64,000 bases of DNA from Blastopirellula marina DSM 3645. Its GTDB lineage: Bacteria > Planctomycetota > Planctomycetia > Pirellulales > Pirellulaceae. The stretch covers positions 62,001 through 126,000 of the forward strand of contig NZ_AANZ01000002.1 of assembly GCF_000153105.1 (NCBI RefSeq), given 5' to 3'. Shown piece by piece: positions 18,347 through 27,929 of this stretch (position 1 is its first letter; each line of letters begins with the position of its first letter). The position numbers were made by a program, and so were the translations under genes. The notes beneath the pieces were generated by a model that was given only the letters and a program-made list of their open reading frames with translations, did no database searches and was not told the origin of the DNA.

Positions 18347-18784
18347 TTAGAACGCAAAATCGGCGTTGGTCGTTCCTTCCGCTGGCACCTCGAATTCTAG
18401 ACTGCCATCGATCGCTTTGTCTGGCAACGCAATCGTGGCCTTCGGCGCAGCGACCGGATCATCCTCAGCTCGCTCTTCAGAGCGTGCGCGGATGACAACT
18501 TTATGCTTGCCGATCAACGCTCCGGTTCGCGGCTCGACGTCGATCGTCTGCAATGTGAATTTTCCGTCGGCGTCGGTAACTCCCATCGAAGCTTTACCGA
18601 TCGCTTCGGTCGTATCCGCTTGCGGCAAAAAACTGACGACAAGATTAGCTTGCGGCTTTCCTTGAATCGTAACAGTTCCCGAGACAGGCGCGGTCGCCGC
18701 GCTGCGAGCGCCGCAGCCGAACAGCGCCGGCACGCTGATCGCCAGTAGCAGCAGCGCAATATGGTAAGAACGGTGGATCGCCAT
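18347..18784 (-). CDS. Exported lipoprotein with carboxypeptidase-regulatory-like fold
   Basis: The start is set at ATG 18784: it gives a clean lipoprotein signal (SYHIALLLLAISVPALFGC, lipobox Cys at about 24) where the in-frame extension does not. The mature 120 residues fit the small transthyretin-like family common in planctomycetes: APVSGTVTIQGKPQANLVVSF, a GVTDADGKFTLQT turn and a KHKVVIRAR strand. It is encoded directly downstream of a DUF1559 gene on the same strand, a recurring pairing in this phylum. Function unknown; probably anchored to a membrane. Confidence 0.8.
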   Translation of the reverse strand: MAIHRSYHIALLLLAISVPALFGCGARSAATAPVSGTVTIQGKPQANLVVSFLPQADTTEAIGKASMGVTDADGKFTLQTIDVEPRTGALIGKHKVVIRARSEERAEDDPVAAPKATIALPDKAIDGSLEFEVPAEGTTNADFAF

Positions 18785-18862
18785 GGATGGAGTTCGCCTT
18801 ATGAAATTGCACGATCGTGATTGAAAGAGAGAATTCAAACCGAGATTGTTAGTCACAGCAAA

Positions 18863-19798
18863 CTATAGCTGCGTGACTTCGCTACCGGCCATCGTCGACA
18901 ATCCGGCGAAGACCGTCAGATCAATCGTTTCGGGCAGAAACGAGACAGAGCCGTCGGCCCGCGAAAAATTGAATCCGCCGGGATGATGCGACGCCCAGGC
19001 TCGCCGGCAAACGCCGATGTTGCTAGCGACCGCCGCACAGGCGTCATAACGATTGCCGATGATGTAAGGCTCGTTAATCACCATGCCGATGTTGTAGCCC
19101 CAATACGAATTTCCCCAGAAGGCGCCTCGGGCAGGCTGATCGAGCGGCTGATGGTATTCGCCCACCATCAATGTGTTGGAAGTGCCGTCGATGACCGAAG
19201 CCATCTTTTCAAAGCCCAGCGTTTGGCTGTGACCGCTGCCAACGGTATGAAAAATCCCTTTCCACTGATTGTTGAGCCCGCCAATCTCGGCGAAATGATC
19301 CCAGTTTTTTGCGCCATCATTGCTGTAGCCGCTCATCGCTTTGTACGAGATCGCGTGTAGCTCGTAACTGTAGCCCGACGCCGGTTGGATGATCGCACGG
19401 CCCATGGGATCGCTCGGACAAATGAACTCGTCGACCCTGGTTTGCGCCACTGCGGCGTTGGCCGCGGTATTGCAGTGCGTCGTGTGATCATAGGTATTGA
19501 AGAGATTTTGCTGTTCGAGGAACGGCAAGATTCCGATGCACCAGTTGCCGTAGTACGTGTCGTCAATCTGGACGTGACCAGACGGAAAAACCAGATACGT
19601 GTCGTGATAGTTGTGCACGGCAAGCGCCATCTGTTTCAGGTTGTTAGTGCACTGCATTCGCCGGGCCGCTTCTCTTGCTTGCTGCACTGCCGGCAGCAAG
19701 AGCGCGATCAAAACGCCGATAATGGCGATCACCACCAGCAATTCGACCAGCGTAAAACCGCTCCGGCGGCGCAGCGACATCAGAGGAAATCGCATCAT
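18863..19798 (-). CDS. DUF1559 prepilin-like protein
   Basis: The 311-residue protein has a type IV prepilin N-terminus: short basic leader, [15 protein letters not shown] (cleavage before Phe, Glu5 present) and the conserved [15 protein letters not shown] helix. The DUF1559 body follows, including SDGTSNTLM-like VIDGTSNTLMVGEY. The C-terminus carries the H-x9-DG motif (HPGGFNFSRADG). These proteins form large paralogous families in planctomycetes and are thought to be pseudopilin-like or surface proteins. It shares a strand with the lipoprotein gene 78 bases downstream. Confidence 0.93.
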   Translation of the reverse strand: MMRFPLMSLRRRSGFTLVELLVVIAIIGVLIALLLPAVQQAREAARRMQCTNNLKQMALAVHNYHDTYLVFPSGHVQIDDTYYGNWCIGILPFLEQQNLFNTYDHTTHCNTAANAAVAQTRVDEFICPSDPMGRAIIQPASGYSYELHAISYKAMSGYSNDGAKNWDHFAEIGGLNNQWKGIFHTVGSGHSQTLGFEKMASVIDGTSNTLMVGEYHQPLDQPARGAFWGNSYWGYNIGMVINEPYIIGNRYDACAAVASNIGVCRRAWASHHPGGFNFSRADGSVSFLPETIDLTVFAGLSTMAGSEVTQL

Positions 19799-20261
19799 TC
19801 GTATCCTTGTAGAAAAGACAAATATAGGGATGAGAAATGAATTTGATCAGCGAGAGAGAGGGGTGCGTCTGCCTTGGGAAAGTCGAACGACGATCGGACA
19901 AACTTGCTTCCGGTCCCCTTGAATCAGGTCGACGGATCGGACCGATTTGCTGGCAGCGCGTCGCCGCCTGCAAAACAGTTCGTGAACAAGTCGGTGGAAG
20001 CCGGTCGCAACCCCGCGACCATGGATAGAAAATATAATCAGAATATTACAGAAAATCTTTGCAATTTGGGCTTTCACGCTGGGGCAAACTATCTTCCGCT
20101 AATGCCGCCTTTCCCCCGCTCTACGGATCAGCACTGCGATTAAGGCGCCCCCACGGGGAACCTGTAATTCGATTTCGCCCGATTTGCCACTGGCGCTCCT
20201 CCATGCAACTCATGCATGCCGCTTGGTGATTCGCGGATCTGCGAGTTCGCTCTCTGCAGAT
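19799..20261. other. Intergenic region, no gene recognised
   Basis: About 460 bases between the DUF1559 start and the end of the ABC permease gene, both minus strand. The AT-rich stretch near 20025-20065 is a plausible promoter region for the DUF1559 gene. Short open frames here look like chance. Confidence 0.5.
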
Positions 20262-21236
20262 TTAGACCGGCGCCGGCAGATCGCGGCGGCAAAAGACCCA
20301 GTGCCCCAGCCCAAAGGTCGCCAGGCCGCCCAGCAACAAGCCGCTGACCAACGTCAGTCCGCCGAGCGTCAGCTCTCCCTGGTTGTTCTCGAAGTAGAAG
20401 GTCCAAACTTCGGTCGGGTAACGTACGCCGTACGACGTCAGCACTTCGGGTTCGTAGAGGGTGAAAATCGTGAAGTACTTCAGCCAATGCGCGGTGTCGA
20501 CCGCCAACGACACGACGCGGACAATCATCTGTACAATCAGAAACCCGGTGATGATGCCGATCGTGCGCCAGCGATAGCGGTCCCACGAACTCATCCAGGT
20601 CGTCAGCCCCGCGAAGAAGATGCCGAAGCAACCCAAGTTGACCGCGGCCGGAATGAACAGTTTCGTGTCGACAAAGTCGGCCAACGGAACACGCACCGGC
20701 GCTTCTTTGACTTGGGTGAAGGGAACTTCGATCTTCATGTTCAAGATCGGCAAATTAATGTTCACCGGCGGCTTCTCTTGCTTGACCATCGTCGTCTGCA
20801 CGCCGGCGTGCGTCCCTAACCAGGCGGCGATCGCGATGGCCGCACACCCCATGACCGTGACGATGCTCTTGGAGAACAAGAACTGAAAGCGGCTGATCGG
20901 CTGCGATAACATCATCTCTAGCGTACCGCGGCCTAGTGGACCACTAACCGAATCACTGCCGCGGGCAATCGCCCAGGTCACCATCAACAGCACGACCAGC
21001 GGTTCATTAAACGTCACGCCGACGCGGCCGGGATAGGTGAACAACTGCGAGACGTCGACCGACGAATAACGCTCGACCTCGGGACGCAGGATCTCCAAAA
21101 TGTTTTGAAAACGGCTCATCTCGACGCGTCCGACGATCCACGCTCGGATCATGCAAAAGCTGAAAACCGTCACGACCGAGCCGAACATCAACAATCGCGC
21201 TTCACGAAACGAGCGCACCAGAAGGGTCGCATTCAT
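20262..21236 (-). CDS. ABC transporter permease (ABC-2 type)
   Basis: A 324-residue inner-membrane protein with about six hydrophobic segments (about 15-35, 82-98, 125-145, 195-215, 225-250, 292-312) and a soluble loop at 150-185. The segment GPLGRGTLEMMLSQPISR after the second helix is characteristic of ABC-2/Nos-type exporters. Its start overlaps the ATPase stop by 4 bases, so the two are translationally coupled. The substrate is unknown; membrane-lipid or peptide export is possible. Confidence 0.88.
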   Translation of the reverse strand: MNATLLVRSFREARLLMFGSVVTVFSFCMIRAWIVGRVEMSRFQNILEILRPEVERYSSVDVSQLFTYPGRVGVTFNEPLVVLLMVTWAIARGSDSVSGPLGRGTLEMMLSQPISRFQFLFSKSIVTVMGCAAIAIAAWLGTHAGVQTTMVKQEKPPVNINLPILNMKIEVPFTQVKEAPVRVPLADFVDTKLFIPAAVNLGCFGIFFAGLTTWMSSWDRYRWRTIGIITGFLIVQMIVRVVSLAVDTAHWLKYFTIFTLYEPEVLTSYGVRYPTEVWTFYFENNQGELTLGGLTLVSGLLLGGLATFGLGHWVFCRRDLPAPV

Positions 21237-22123
21237 GCCAAAACCGCCTCGGGCTGCTCAAAGTGATATCGGTTGTAAATCGCGCGCAAGCCAAGTTGCG
21301 AAATCTGAATTTGCGTCGCCGGCAAATTCGCCAGCCAAAAGAGCGCCGGTTGCAGGTCGCCGTCGGTTTCGATCTGAAACGACTCAGGCGTCTGCCGCAC
21401 GTCCACGATCAACGACGTCAGGTCGTGAGGAACTTGCGGCAGCGGCTGCGTGAGCGCGCCGCGGATCACATGCCGCCGACGCATCGCGTGCAAATCTTGA
21501 TCATGGACAATCCGTCCTTGCCGCATGATGACCGCTCGTTGGCAGATATCTTCGATCTCGGACAGCACATGAGAACAGATGACGACCGTCTTCCCTTGCC
21601 GGTGGGCGTCGCTGAGCATCTGCACCACCTCATGCCGCACGTTGGGATCAAGACTCGTGGTCGGCTCGTCAAAGATCAACAGCGGCGCGTCAATCGACAG
21701 GGCGATCGCCAGCCCCAGCTTTTGCCGCATGCCGGTCGACATAAATGCGACGCGGCGCTTCAGGTCGAGATCCAATCGCTGGGCCGTTTCTTCAGCGCGA
21801 ACACGGCTGCCGCAGGGATGCACGTCAGCAAAAAATCGCAGGACCTCGCGTCCCCGCATTTCGCCAAACAGCCGAACGTCTCCCGGCAAATAAGAGAGCC
21901 GGCGGTGAACGTCGAGACTGCGCGTCTGACAATCCATCCCGTCGATCGTGGCCACGCCAGAAGTGGGGCGTAAAAATCCCAGCAGCAGGCGAAACATCGT
22001 GGTTTTGCCGGCCCCGTTGGGTCCCAAGACGCCGCAGCATTGTCCCGCCGGGACATGCAACGTCACCCCGTCCAACGCCAGGAAATCGCCATATCGCTTG
22101 GTAAGTCGGTTGGTTTCGAGCAT
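21233..22123 (-). CDS. ABC transporter ATP-binding protein
   Basis: The 296-residue ATPase starts at ATG 22123 (MLETNRLTKRYGD). The open frame continues much further upstream, but that part is antisense to the SGNH hydrolase gene and has no protein character. Walker A is GPNGAGKTT, the Q-loop region is LPGDVRLFGEMRG, the signature appears as FMSTGMRQKLGLA, Walker B is LLIFDEPT and the switch His is in VICSHVLSE. The signature is STGMRQ rather than LSGGQ, as in exporters of the ABC-2 (CcmA/NodI) type. It pairs with the permease gene. Confidence 0.93.
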   Translation of the reverse strand: MLETNRLTKRYGDFLALDGVTLHVPAGQCCGVLGPNGAGKTTMFRLLLGFLRPTSGVATIDGMDCQTRSLDVHRRLSYLPGDVRLFGEMRGREVLRFFADVHPCGSRVRAEETAQRLDLDLKRRVAFMSTGMRQKLGLAIALSIDAPLLIFDEPTTSLDPNVRHEVVQMLSDAHRQGKTVVICSHVLSEIEDICQRAVIMRQGRIVHDQDLHAMRRRHVIRGALTQPLPQVPHDLTSLIVDVRQTPESFQIETDGDLQPALFWLANLPATQIQISQLGLRAIYNRYHFEQPEAVLA

Positions 22124-22291
22124 AAGGTTCTTACTTACGATAACCGCATTCAGTTTTTGAAAATAACCGATTCTGCGGGTCGGCGTGCAAGTGGCGCCGG
22201 AAGAAACTAGAATATTAAGGAAGTCGGGCCTTCTCGCCCGGCGCACCCGATTCAACTTATCGCCCCACCCTCCTAATTGTTGAGACTCACC

Positions 22292-23044
22292 ATGCTGCGT
22301 ATCTGGATGATTGGAATGCTTGCATCCCTGGCCGTTGTTTCCTTTTCGCACGCCGAAGACGCCGCGACCAAAGAAGCGGTGAAGCCGGCGGCCGTGACGC
22401 CTGAGCCGCGTGACGCCCAATGGTGGACTGATCGCCATGCCCAAAAACTGGCCGCGGCCAAAGCCCAAGACAAAATCGACCTGTTGATGATCGGCGACTC
22501 GATCACCCACGGCTGGGAAAACAAAGGCAAAGAAGTCTTCGCCGAATTCTACGCTGATCGCAACCCGCACAACATCGGTTTCAGCGGTGACCGGACCGAA
22601 CACGTTCTCTGGCGTTTTGATCACGGCGCCCTCGACAACATGTCCCCGAAACTGGCCGTCCTGATGATCGGCACCAACAATGTCGGCCATCGCAAAGATC
22701 CTTCGCAAGACACCGCCGACGGCATCCAATTGATTGTCGAAGAATTGCGCGAAAAATTGCCGGAAACCAAGGTTCTGATTCTCGGCATCTTCCCCCGCAG
22801 CGCCAACAAGAACGACGAGATGCGCAAGCTGAACGACGGCACGAACGAGATCATCAAAGATCTGGCCGACGGCGAGAACGTCTTCTTCCTGAATATCAAC
22901 GACACCTTCCTGACCGAAGACGGCGTGTTGTCGAAAGAGGTCATGCCGGACTTGCTGCACCCGCACGCCAAAGGCTATCGCATGTGGGCCGAAGCGGTCG
23001 AACCGACAATCGCCAAGCTGATGGGCGACAAAGAGAAAAAGTAA
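22292..23044 (+). CDS. Exported SGNH/GDSL hydrolase
   Basis: Start ATG 22292 (two TTG codons upstream are in frame) gives a signal peptide ([21 protein letters not shown]). The 250-residue protein carries the SGNH blocks: block [10 protein letters not shown] with the nucleophilic Ser, block II Gly in [10 protein letters not shown], block III GTNN, and block [11 protein letters not shown] with the catalytic Asp-x-x-His. It resembles platelet-activating-factor acetylhydrolase-like esterases and probably deacylates a carbohydrate or lipid in the periplasm. It lies divergently from the ABC genes and 10 bases before the methyltransferase gene. Confidence 0.93.
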   Translation: MLRIWMIGMLASLAVVSFSHAEDAATKEAVKPAAVTPEPRDAQWWTDRHAQKLAAAKAQDKIDLLMIGDSITHGWENKGKEVFAEFYADRNPHNIGFSGDRTEHVLWRFDHGALDNMSPKLAVLMIGTNNVGHRKDPSQDTADGIQLIVEELREKLPETKVLILGIFPRSANKNDEMRKLNDGTNEIIKDLADGENVFFLNINDTFLTEDGVLSKEVMPDLLHPHAKGYRMWAEAVEPTIAKLMGDKEKK

Positions 23045-23054
23045 GGAACCGCCG

Positions 23055-23789
23055 ATGCCTACGCATCATCGTCTAATTGTCATCCACGCGACCATCCTGT
23101 TAGGGATGGTCGCCGCCGCTACGGTCGCCGCCCAAGAGACTGCGCCCGCCGTAGAACAAAGCGTCAAACCCGGCGTCAACGCGAAATTTCTGGACGAGTC
23201 GCTCGACGTCGACGCCTGGATTGCGCGGTTTGAAGTGGAGAGTCGCGAGGTCTACCATGCGCGGGACGAAGTCCTGAAAGCCTGCGGCGTCAAACCAGGC
23301 CTGCGCGTCGCCGATGTCGGCGCCGGATCGGGCTTTTACACGCGACTTTTTTCTCGCACCGTCGGTCCGACCGGCTGGGTCTATGCTGTCGATATTTCTC
23401 CCAAATTTCTGCAGCATATCAGCACTAGCACGAGTCAGTTAGGCATGCACAACATCACCTGCGTGCTCGGTGGCGAACGCTCGATTCAGTTGCCTCCTCA
23501 ATCGGTCGACCTGGTCTTTATCTGCGACACCTACCATCACTTTGAGTATCCGCAGTCGACGCTGGCTTCGATCTACAGCGCCCTTGATAAAGATGGTTCG
23601 CTGGTCGTGATTGATTTTGAGCGGATTCCCGGCACGTCGCGCGCGTGGACGATCGACCATGTCCGCGCCGGTAAAGCGACGTTCCGCCAAGAGATTGAAG
23701 AGGCCGGATTCGAACTCGCGGCCGCGCCGAAGATCGAGAAATTCTCGGAAAACTACTTCCTGCGGTTTCGCAAAAAGTTGGCCGAATGA
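23055..23789 (+). CDS. Exported SAM-dependent methyltransferase
   Basis: A 244-residue class I methyltransferase with motif I VADVGAGSGFY and YAVDIS at the end of strand 2. Motif IV is VDLVFICDTYHHFEYP, then DGSLVVIDF. Unusually, it begins with a good signal peptide (HHRLIVIHATILLGMVAAATVAAQ). SAM-dependent methyltransferases are normally cytoplasmic, so export or membrane tethering is notable; it is also possible that the segment is only an anchor. The gene overlaps the next (permease) by 4 bases. Confidence 0.88.
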   Translation: MPTHHRLIVIHATILLGMVAAATVAAQETAPAVEQSVKPGVNAKFLDESLDVDAWIARFEVESREVYHARDEVLKACGVKPGLRVADVGAGSGFYTRLFSRTVGPTGWVYAVDISPKFLQHISTSTSQLGMHNITCVLGGERSIQLPPQSVDLVFICDTYHHFEYPQSTLASIYSALDKDGSLVVIDFERIPGTSRAWTIDHVRAGKATFRQEIEEAGFELAAAPKIEKFSENYFLRFRKKLAE

Positions 23790-25093
23790 GCGATCGCCGC
23801 GCGTTTGGCCTCTGGACGTTGACGTTTTTGGTGATCGCCAACATGGTGGGCGCCGGCGTTTTCACCACCTCTGGCTACACGTTGGCGAGCGTCGGTTCGC
23901 CCGGCTGGGTCGTGATCGCCTGGCTGGTCGGCGGTTTGATTGCGCTGATGGGAGCGCTCAGCTATGGCCAACTCAGCCGCGTCATGCCCGAGTCTGGCGG
24001 CGAGTATCTGTTTCTCTCCCAAGCGCTGCATCCAGCGGCCGGTTTTGTCGGCGGGTGGATCTCGCTGTTGGCCGGCTTCACCGGTGCGATCGCCTATGCT
24101 GCGATCACGCTCGAAAAGTATGTGATGCATAGCGTCGACTTGCCGTTCTTCAACGGAGCGGTCGCGATCGTCACGGTCGGAATCTGCGGGCTGCTGCACG
24201 GACTAGGAACACGACTAGGCGCCGGACTGCAGAACGTCGTCGTGCTGCTCAAGCTGGCGCTGCTCGGCCTGTTTTTGTTTTTGGCCGCGTCGTCCGACAT
24301 TGACTGGCAAGGAGCCCCGCTCGCGATCGACCAGCAGCCTGAAGGCTGGGATTTCGCGCTCGCGTTTGGCAACTCGCTCATCTGGATTGCGTTTTGTTAT
24401 TTGGGATTCAACGCGGCGGTTTACGTCGCCAGCGAAGCGAAAAACGCAGGGGACGTGCCGCGGTCGCTGCTGCTGGGAACCGTGATCGTCGTCGTGCTAT
24501 ACGTCTTACTAAACTCCGTGTTCGTCTATGCGCCGCTGCCTGGTGCGATTGCGAATCAGGCCGAAGTCGCGGCGATCGCGGCCGAAGCGATCGGCGGCAA
24601 GTCACTCTCTCAATTGGTCAGCGCGACAATCGTGATCGCCCTCTTCACCTCGGTGATGAGCATGATCATGGCGGCGCCGCGCGTCTACGCCAAAATGGCC
24701 GATGATGGTTTCTTGCATCATTCGTTTCGCGCTCAAGAGTCGGCCCCGCAAACGGCGATCGCGCTGCAAAGCGTCCTGGCGATCGGCATGATTTTGTTTT
24801 ATTCGCACCTCAAAGACTTGCTCGACTATTTGGGGCTAACTCTCTCACTGTGCGCCGCTTTGACCGTCGCCTGCGCGCTGCTTCCTGCGGTTCGCCAAGG
24901 CCCGCTGCTTCGCCTTGCTAGCTTGCCGCCGGTACTATATTTACTCGGCACGCTGGTTTCGGCCCTGTTAATGGCGATCAATAAACCCTGGGCGCTTTTG
25001 CCGGTCGCGATCACTTTTGGCCTGGGTGGAGCCGTTTTTTTGGCGATCCGCGGCCGAGCGCAGCCAGTAATCGAACAGCCTTTCGAGTCCTAA
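23786..25093 (+). CDS. APC-family amino acid permease
   Basis: A 435-residue transporter with about 12 hydrophobic segments. The APC start motif is seen in NMVGAGVFTTSGYTLASVGSPGW (helix 1), followed by GALSYGQLSRVMPESGGEY in helix 2 and SLLAGFTGAIAYAAITLEKY. It probably moves an amino acid by proton or sodium symport. The ATGA overlap with the methyltransferase gene indicates one transcript. The C-terminus is shorter than in many APC proteins, but the core is complete. Confidence 0.92.
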   Translation: MSDRRAFGLWTLTFLVIANMVGAGVFTTSGYTLASVGSPGWVVIAWLVGGLIALMGALSYGQLSRVMPESGGEYLFLSQALHPAAGFVGGWISLLAGFTGAIAYAAITLEKYVMHSVDLPFFNGAVAIVTVGICGLLHGLGTRLGAGLQNVVVLLKLALLGLFLFLAASSDIDWQGAPLAIDQQPEGWDFALAFGNSLIWIAFCYLGFNAAVYVASEAKNAGDVPRSLLLGTVIVVVLYVLLNSVFVYAPLPGAIANQAEVAAIAAEAIGGKSLSQLVSATIVIALFTSVMSMIMAAPRVYAKMADDGFLHHSFRAQESAPQTAIALQSVLAIGMILFYSHLKDLLDYLGLTLSLCAALTVACALLPAVRQGPLLRLASLPPVLYLLGTLVSALLMAINKPWALLPVAITFGLGGAVFLAIRGRAQPVIEQPFES

Positions 25094-25204
25094 CCGCTGC
25101 CGACGGGGGGCCTGTTTGCGGTCAACAACCTTGCTTCTCATTCGGCTCAGCGGTTATTCTGAGTGAGTAAATCATTGCTGCTAATCCATTTGCGGAGGGC
25201 TCCC

Positions 25205-27157
25205 ATGGGCGGCCGCCTGATTCTCGTTTTATTGTTCGCACTGTTATCGACTTGCCTTGCACCGGCCGTCTCGGTCGCCGCCGCCAGCGACGATCCGACG
25301 CATGACCGGATTGATCAGCTGATCCAACAGTTGGGACATCGCAATTTCGCGATTCGCGAACGCGCCCAAAACGAACTGTCAACGATCGGCGTCGCGGCGT
25401 TCGATCAAGTCTACGAAGCGATGAATCATCGCGATCTCGAAATTGCTCGTCGAGCGCAGTACCTGGCCCGCAGCCTGAATGTGAATTGGGCTCGCGAAGA
25501 CTACAGCCCCGAAGTCCGCGCCTTTCTGACCCGCTACAGCAAACAAGACGAAGACCAACGAAGCAGCCTGATCGGCCAACTGGGCGAGCTGACCTCAATG
25601 GACGCGATCTCGGCCCTCTCGCGGATCAGTCGGTTAGAAATTTCGGAACGGCTCTCGAAAGAAGCGGCGCTCGTCATCGCGCTCAACCAACAGATCGGAC
25701 TCTCGCCCGAATCGATCGGGCAGATCAAAGAGACGATCACCGCCGAGATTGGAACCAGCCAACGGACCGGGCCCACCTGGTTGCGACTGTACGAAGTGAG
25801 TCTCGACGATCCGGCGCCGGCCGTCGATCAGCGCCAAACGCTGATCGAGCAAGAACTGCAAACATTCGTCAGTCGCCCTGATCGTACGACGCGGCACATC
25901 GTGCAAGACCTGCTGCGCTGGCAAGTCGAACAACAACGCAAGCTGGGGCACGATGACGATTCACTCGCGACCATGCGCCAAGTGATCCGCATCAGCCAAG
26001 GCTCCAGTTCCGAGCTGATTGACATCACCACCTGGCTGCTCAATCAACGCGGGCCGCAAATCGTCGAAGAACTTGCCGCCCACTACGCCGATCCGCAGCA
26101 AGCCCAAGAGGGCGAAATCAACGGTCGCTTTAGCGAAGAAGCGATTTTGCTCTACCTGCTGGCCGAAGCCAAATTGGTGCAAGGCAAGATCGACCAAGCG
26201 ACCACCGTCGCCGATCAAGCGCACCACATGAACGACAGCTTGTTGGATAACGTCTTTCTCACCGCCGACGCGCTGCACAAACGCGGTCTGATCCGCTGGG
26301 CCGAGCGCGAATACCGTCGCGTGATCGATAAAGAAGGACCATTCAGCCCGCGTTACAGCGCCTGGCCGACGCGCCAACTGGGCGAGATGCTGGCCGACCG
26401 TAAACGGTATGCCGACGCCGCAGGCGTTTACAAGCCGCTGGTCGACGTCTACGACGCCGAAACGAAGCGCGGTAAGACCTCGGAAGAAGCCGAAGGGGAT
26501 CGCTCGCGCTATCATTACTTCCTCGCCCGCGCCGCCGAAAAACGGGGCGATATCGAAGCAGCCAAAGAAGAACTGAAAAAGGCGAACCAGCGCGACCCCT
26601 TTGAGGTCGACGTGTTGATCATGATGCACCGGATTTCGACCGATCCCAAATGGCTCGAATACACGCGGCCGAAAATCGAAGACGCGCGGGCCGAATTCAA
26701 AAAGACCGTCGAAGATTTCCAGAAGCATTGGGATTTCTTCAAGCGGAACGGCCGCGGCGTCGAATTTTTGGGCAGCGATCTACGCACCTACACGCGTGAA
26801 CTAAACCAATACGCCTGGATGGTGGGCAACACCTACGGCGACCTCGATCATGCGATCGAAGCCAGTCTATTGTCGCTGGAACTCGCCCCCGGCGAAGGCG
26901 CCTATCTCGACACGATCGCGCACTGCTACTTCGCCAACAAAGACTACGCCAAAGCGGTCGAGTGTCAGACCGAAGCGGTCGAGCAAATGCCGCACTACCT
27001 TGAGATTCGCGAAAAGTACGCTCGCTTCGCCGACGCCTACGAAAAGCATGTCGGTCCGCTCGTTCGTTGGCAGCCGCCGGTCGATCCCGAGTCGTTCTTT
27101 CCTGCCGAAGAAAAACAAGCCGCCGCCGAGAAAACAGCCGAGAAAGCGGCCAAGTGA
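25205..27157 (+). CDS. Exported TPR/HEAT-repeat protein
   Basis: ATG 25205 is chosen because GGAGGG sits 6 bases upstream and the result is a signal peptide (GRLILVLLFALLSTCLAPAVSVAAA); an in-frame GTG at 25163 is less likely. The 650-residue protein starts with HEAT-like helices (DRIDQLIQQLGHRNFAIRERAQ) and continues in tetratricopeptide-like helical pairs (for example EAKLVQGKIDQATTVADQA and AYLDTIAHCYFANKDYAKA). It ends in a Lys/Ala/Glu-rich tail. It is likely a periplasmic scaffold. Its stop overlaps the DUF2752 gene by 4 bases. Confidence 0.85.
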   Translation: MGGRLILVLLFALLSTCLAPAVSVAAASDDPTHDRIDQLIQQLGHRNFAIRERAQNELSTIGVAAFDQVYEAMNHRDLEIARRAQYLARSLNVNWAREDYSPEVRAFLTRYSKQDEDQRSSLIGQLGELTSMDAISALSRISRLEISERLSKEAALVIALNQQIGLSPESIGQIKETITAEIGTSQRTGPTWLRLYEVSLDDPAPAVDQRQTLIEQELQTFVSRPDRTTRHIVQDLLRWQVEQQRKLGHDDDSLATMRQVIRISQGSSSELIDITTWLLNQRGPQIVEELAAHYADPQQAQEGEINGRFSEEAILLYLLAEAKLVQGKIDQATTVADQAHHMNDSLLDNVFLTADALHKRGLIRWAEREYRRVIDKEGPFSPRYSAWPTRQLGEMLADRKRYADAAGVYKPLVDVYDAETKRGKTSEEAEGDRSRYHYFLARAAEKRGDIEAAKEELKKANQRDPFEVDVLIMMHRISTDPKWLEYTRPKIEDARAEFKKTVEDFQKHWDFFKRNGRGVEFLGSDLRTYTRELNQYAWMVGNTYGDLDHAIEASLLSLELAPGEGAYLDTIAHCYFANKDYAKAVECQTEAVEQMPHYLEIREKYARFADAYEKHVGPLVRWQPPVDPESFFPAEEKQAAAEKTAEKAAK

Positions 27158-27642
27158 GCATCTCTGGTGAAGCGCCCGAAACGCTCGACGCGTCGCCGCT
27201 CGAGGAATATCGAGAGCAAGAGTTTCCCGAGCGTTCCCTCATCACGTTTCATTGCGTGATGCTGGCCATGGCCCTGGTGGTGCTGATCGCAGCGTTGGCG
27301 CTGAGCTTTCAAGCCGGCGAGAAAGTCTATCTGCCGCTGTTAGGCGCGGCGCTGCCCCCCAGCTGCGCCATGAAGCTCTATTACGGAATCGATTGCCCCG
27401 GCTGCGGACTGACCCGCAGCTTCATTCTGCTGGCCCACGGCGATCTACCCGGCTCACTCGCCTACAACCCCGCAGGCGTCCTCCTCTTCGGCATCGTGCT
27501 GTTTCAAATTCCGTATCGCCCGGCACAACTCTTACGAATCCGCCAAGGCCGCCCCAGCTGGAACCTAGGCATCCCCGCCGCCGCCATCTTCTCGGCCATC
27601 TTCGCCGTGATGCTGGTCCAATGGGCGGTGAAGTTTTTGTAA
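27154..27642 (+). CDS. DUF2752 membrane protein
   Basis: GTG 27154 overlaps the preceding stop (GTGA), giving a 162-residue protein. It has the DUF2752 signature (YGIDCPGCGLTRS) after the first hydrophobic helix (about 32-55), then two further helices (about 102-115 and 138-158). Two conserved cysteines are in CPGC. DUF2752 proteins are small three-helix inner-membrane proteins of unknown function. Coupling to the TPR gene suggests they act together. Confidence 0.88.
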   Translation: MSISGEAPETLDASPLEEYREQEFPERSLITFHCVMLAMALVVLIAALALSFQAGEKVYLPLLGAALPPSCAMKLYYGIDCPGCGLTRSFILLAHGDLPGSLAYNPAGVLLFGIVLFQIPYRPAQLLRIRQGRPSWNLGIPAAAIFSAIFAVMLVQWAVKFL

Positions 27643-27929
27643 AAAATGCGCACGACGAAAGTCGTTGCAGGCCGCACCTTTTTGGCGTTAGTACGCTCGC
27701 CAGCGAGAAGCTTCGCCTCCAGTTCGCGCAGTGGACCAGAGCAAGGTGATAGCGAATCGGGCAGGAAACCGCCCCGATCCGCAATGATACCTTTTTTTTT
27801 GAGTTTTATAATTCGTCCCTGCTGCTGCGATCTTTTGGACCAAAAGCTCGCGGAAAATAAATTGCCCTGAACGGGCGATTGCCCGCTTCTCAGCAACTGA
27901 CGCCCTGTCCCTTACGGAGTTCCCCCGTC

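Noticed and set aside
22124-22966. N-terminal extension of the ABC ATPase frame
   Set aside because: It overlaps the divergent SGNH hydrolase gene in antisense. A normal ABC start lies at 22123 and the extension has no protein features.
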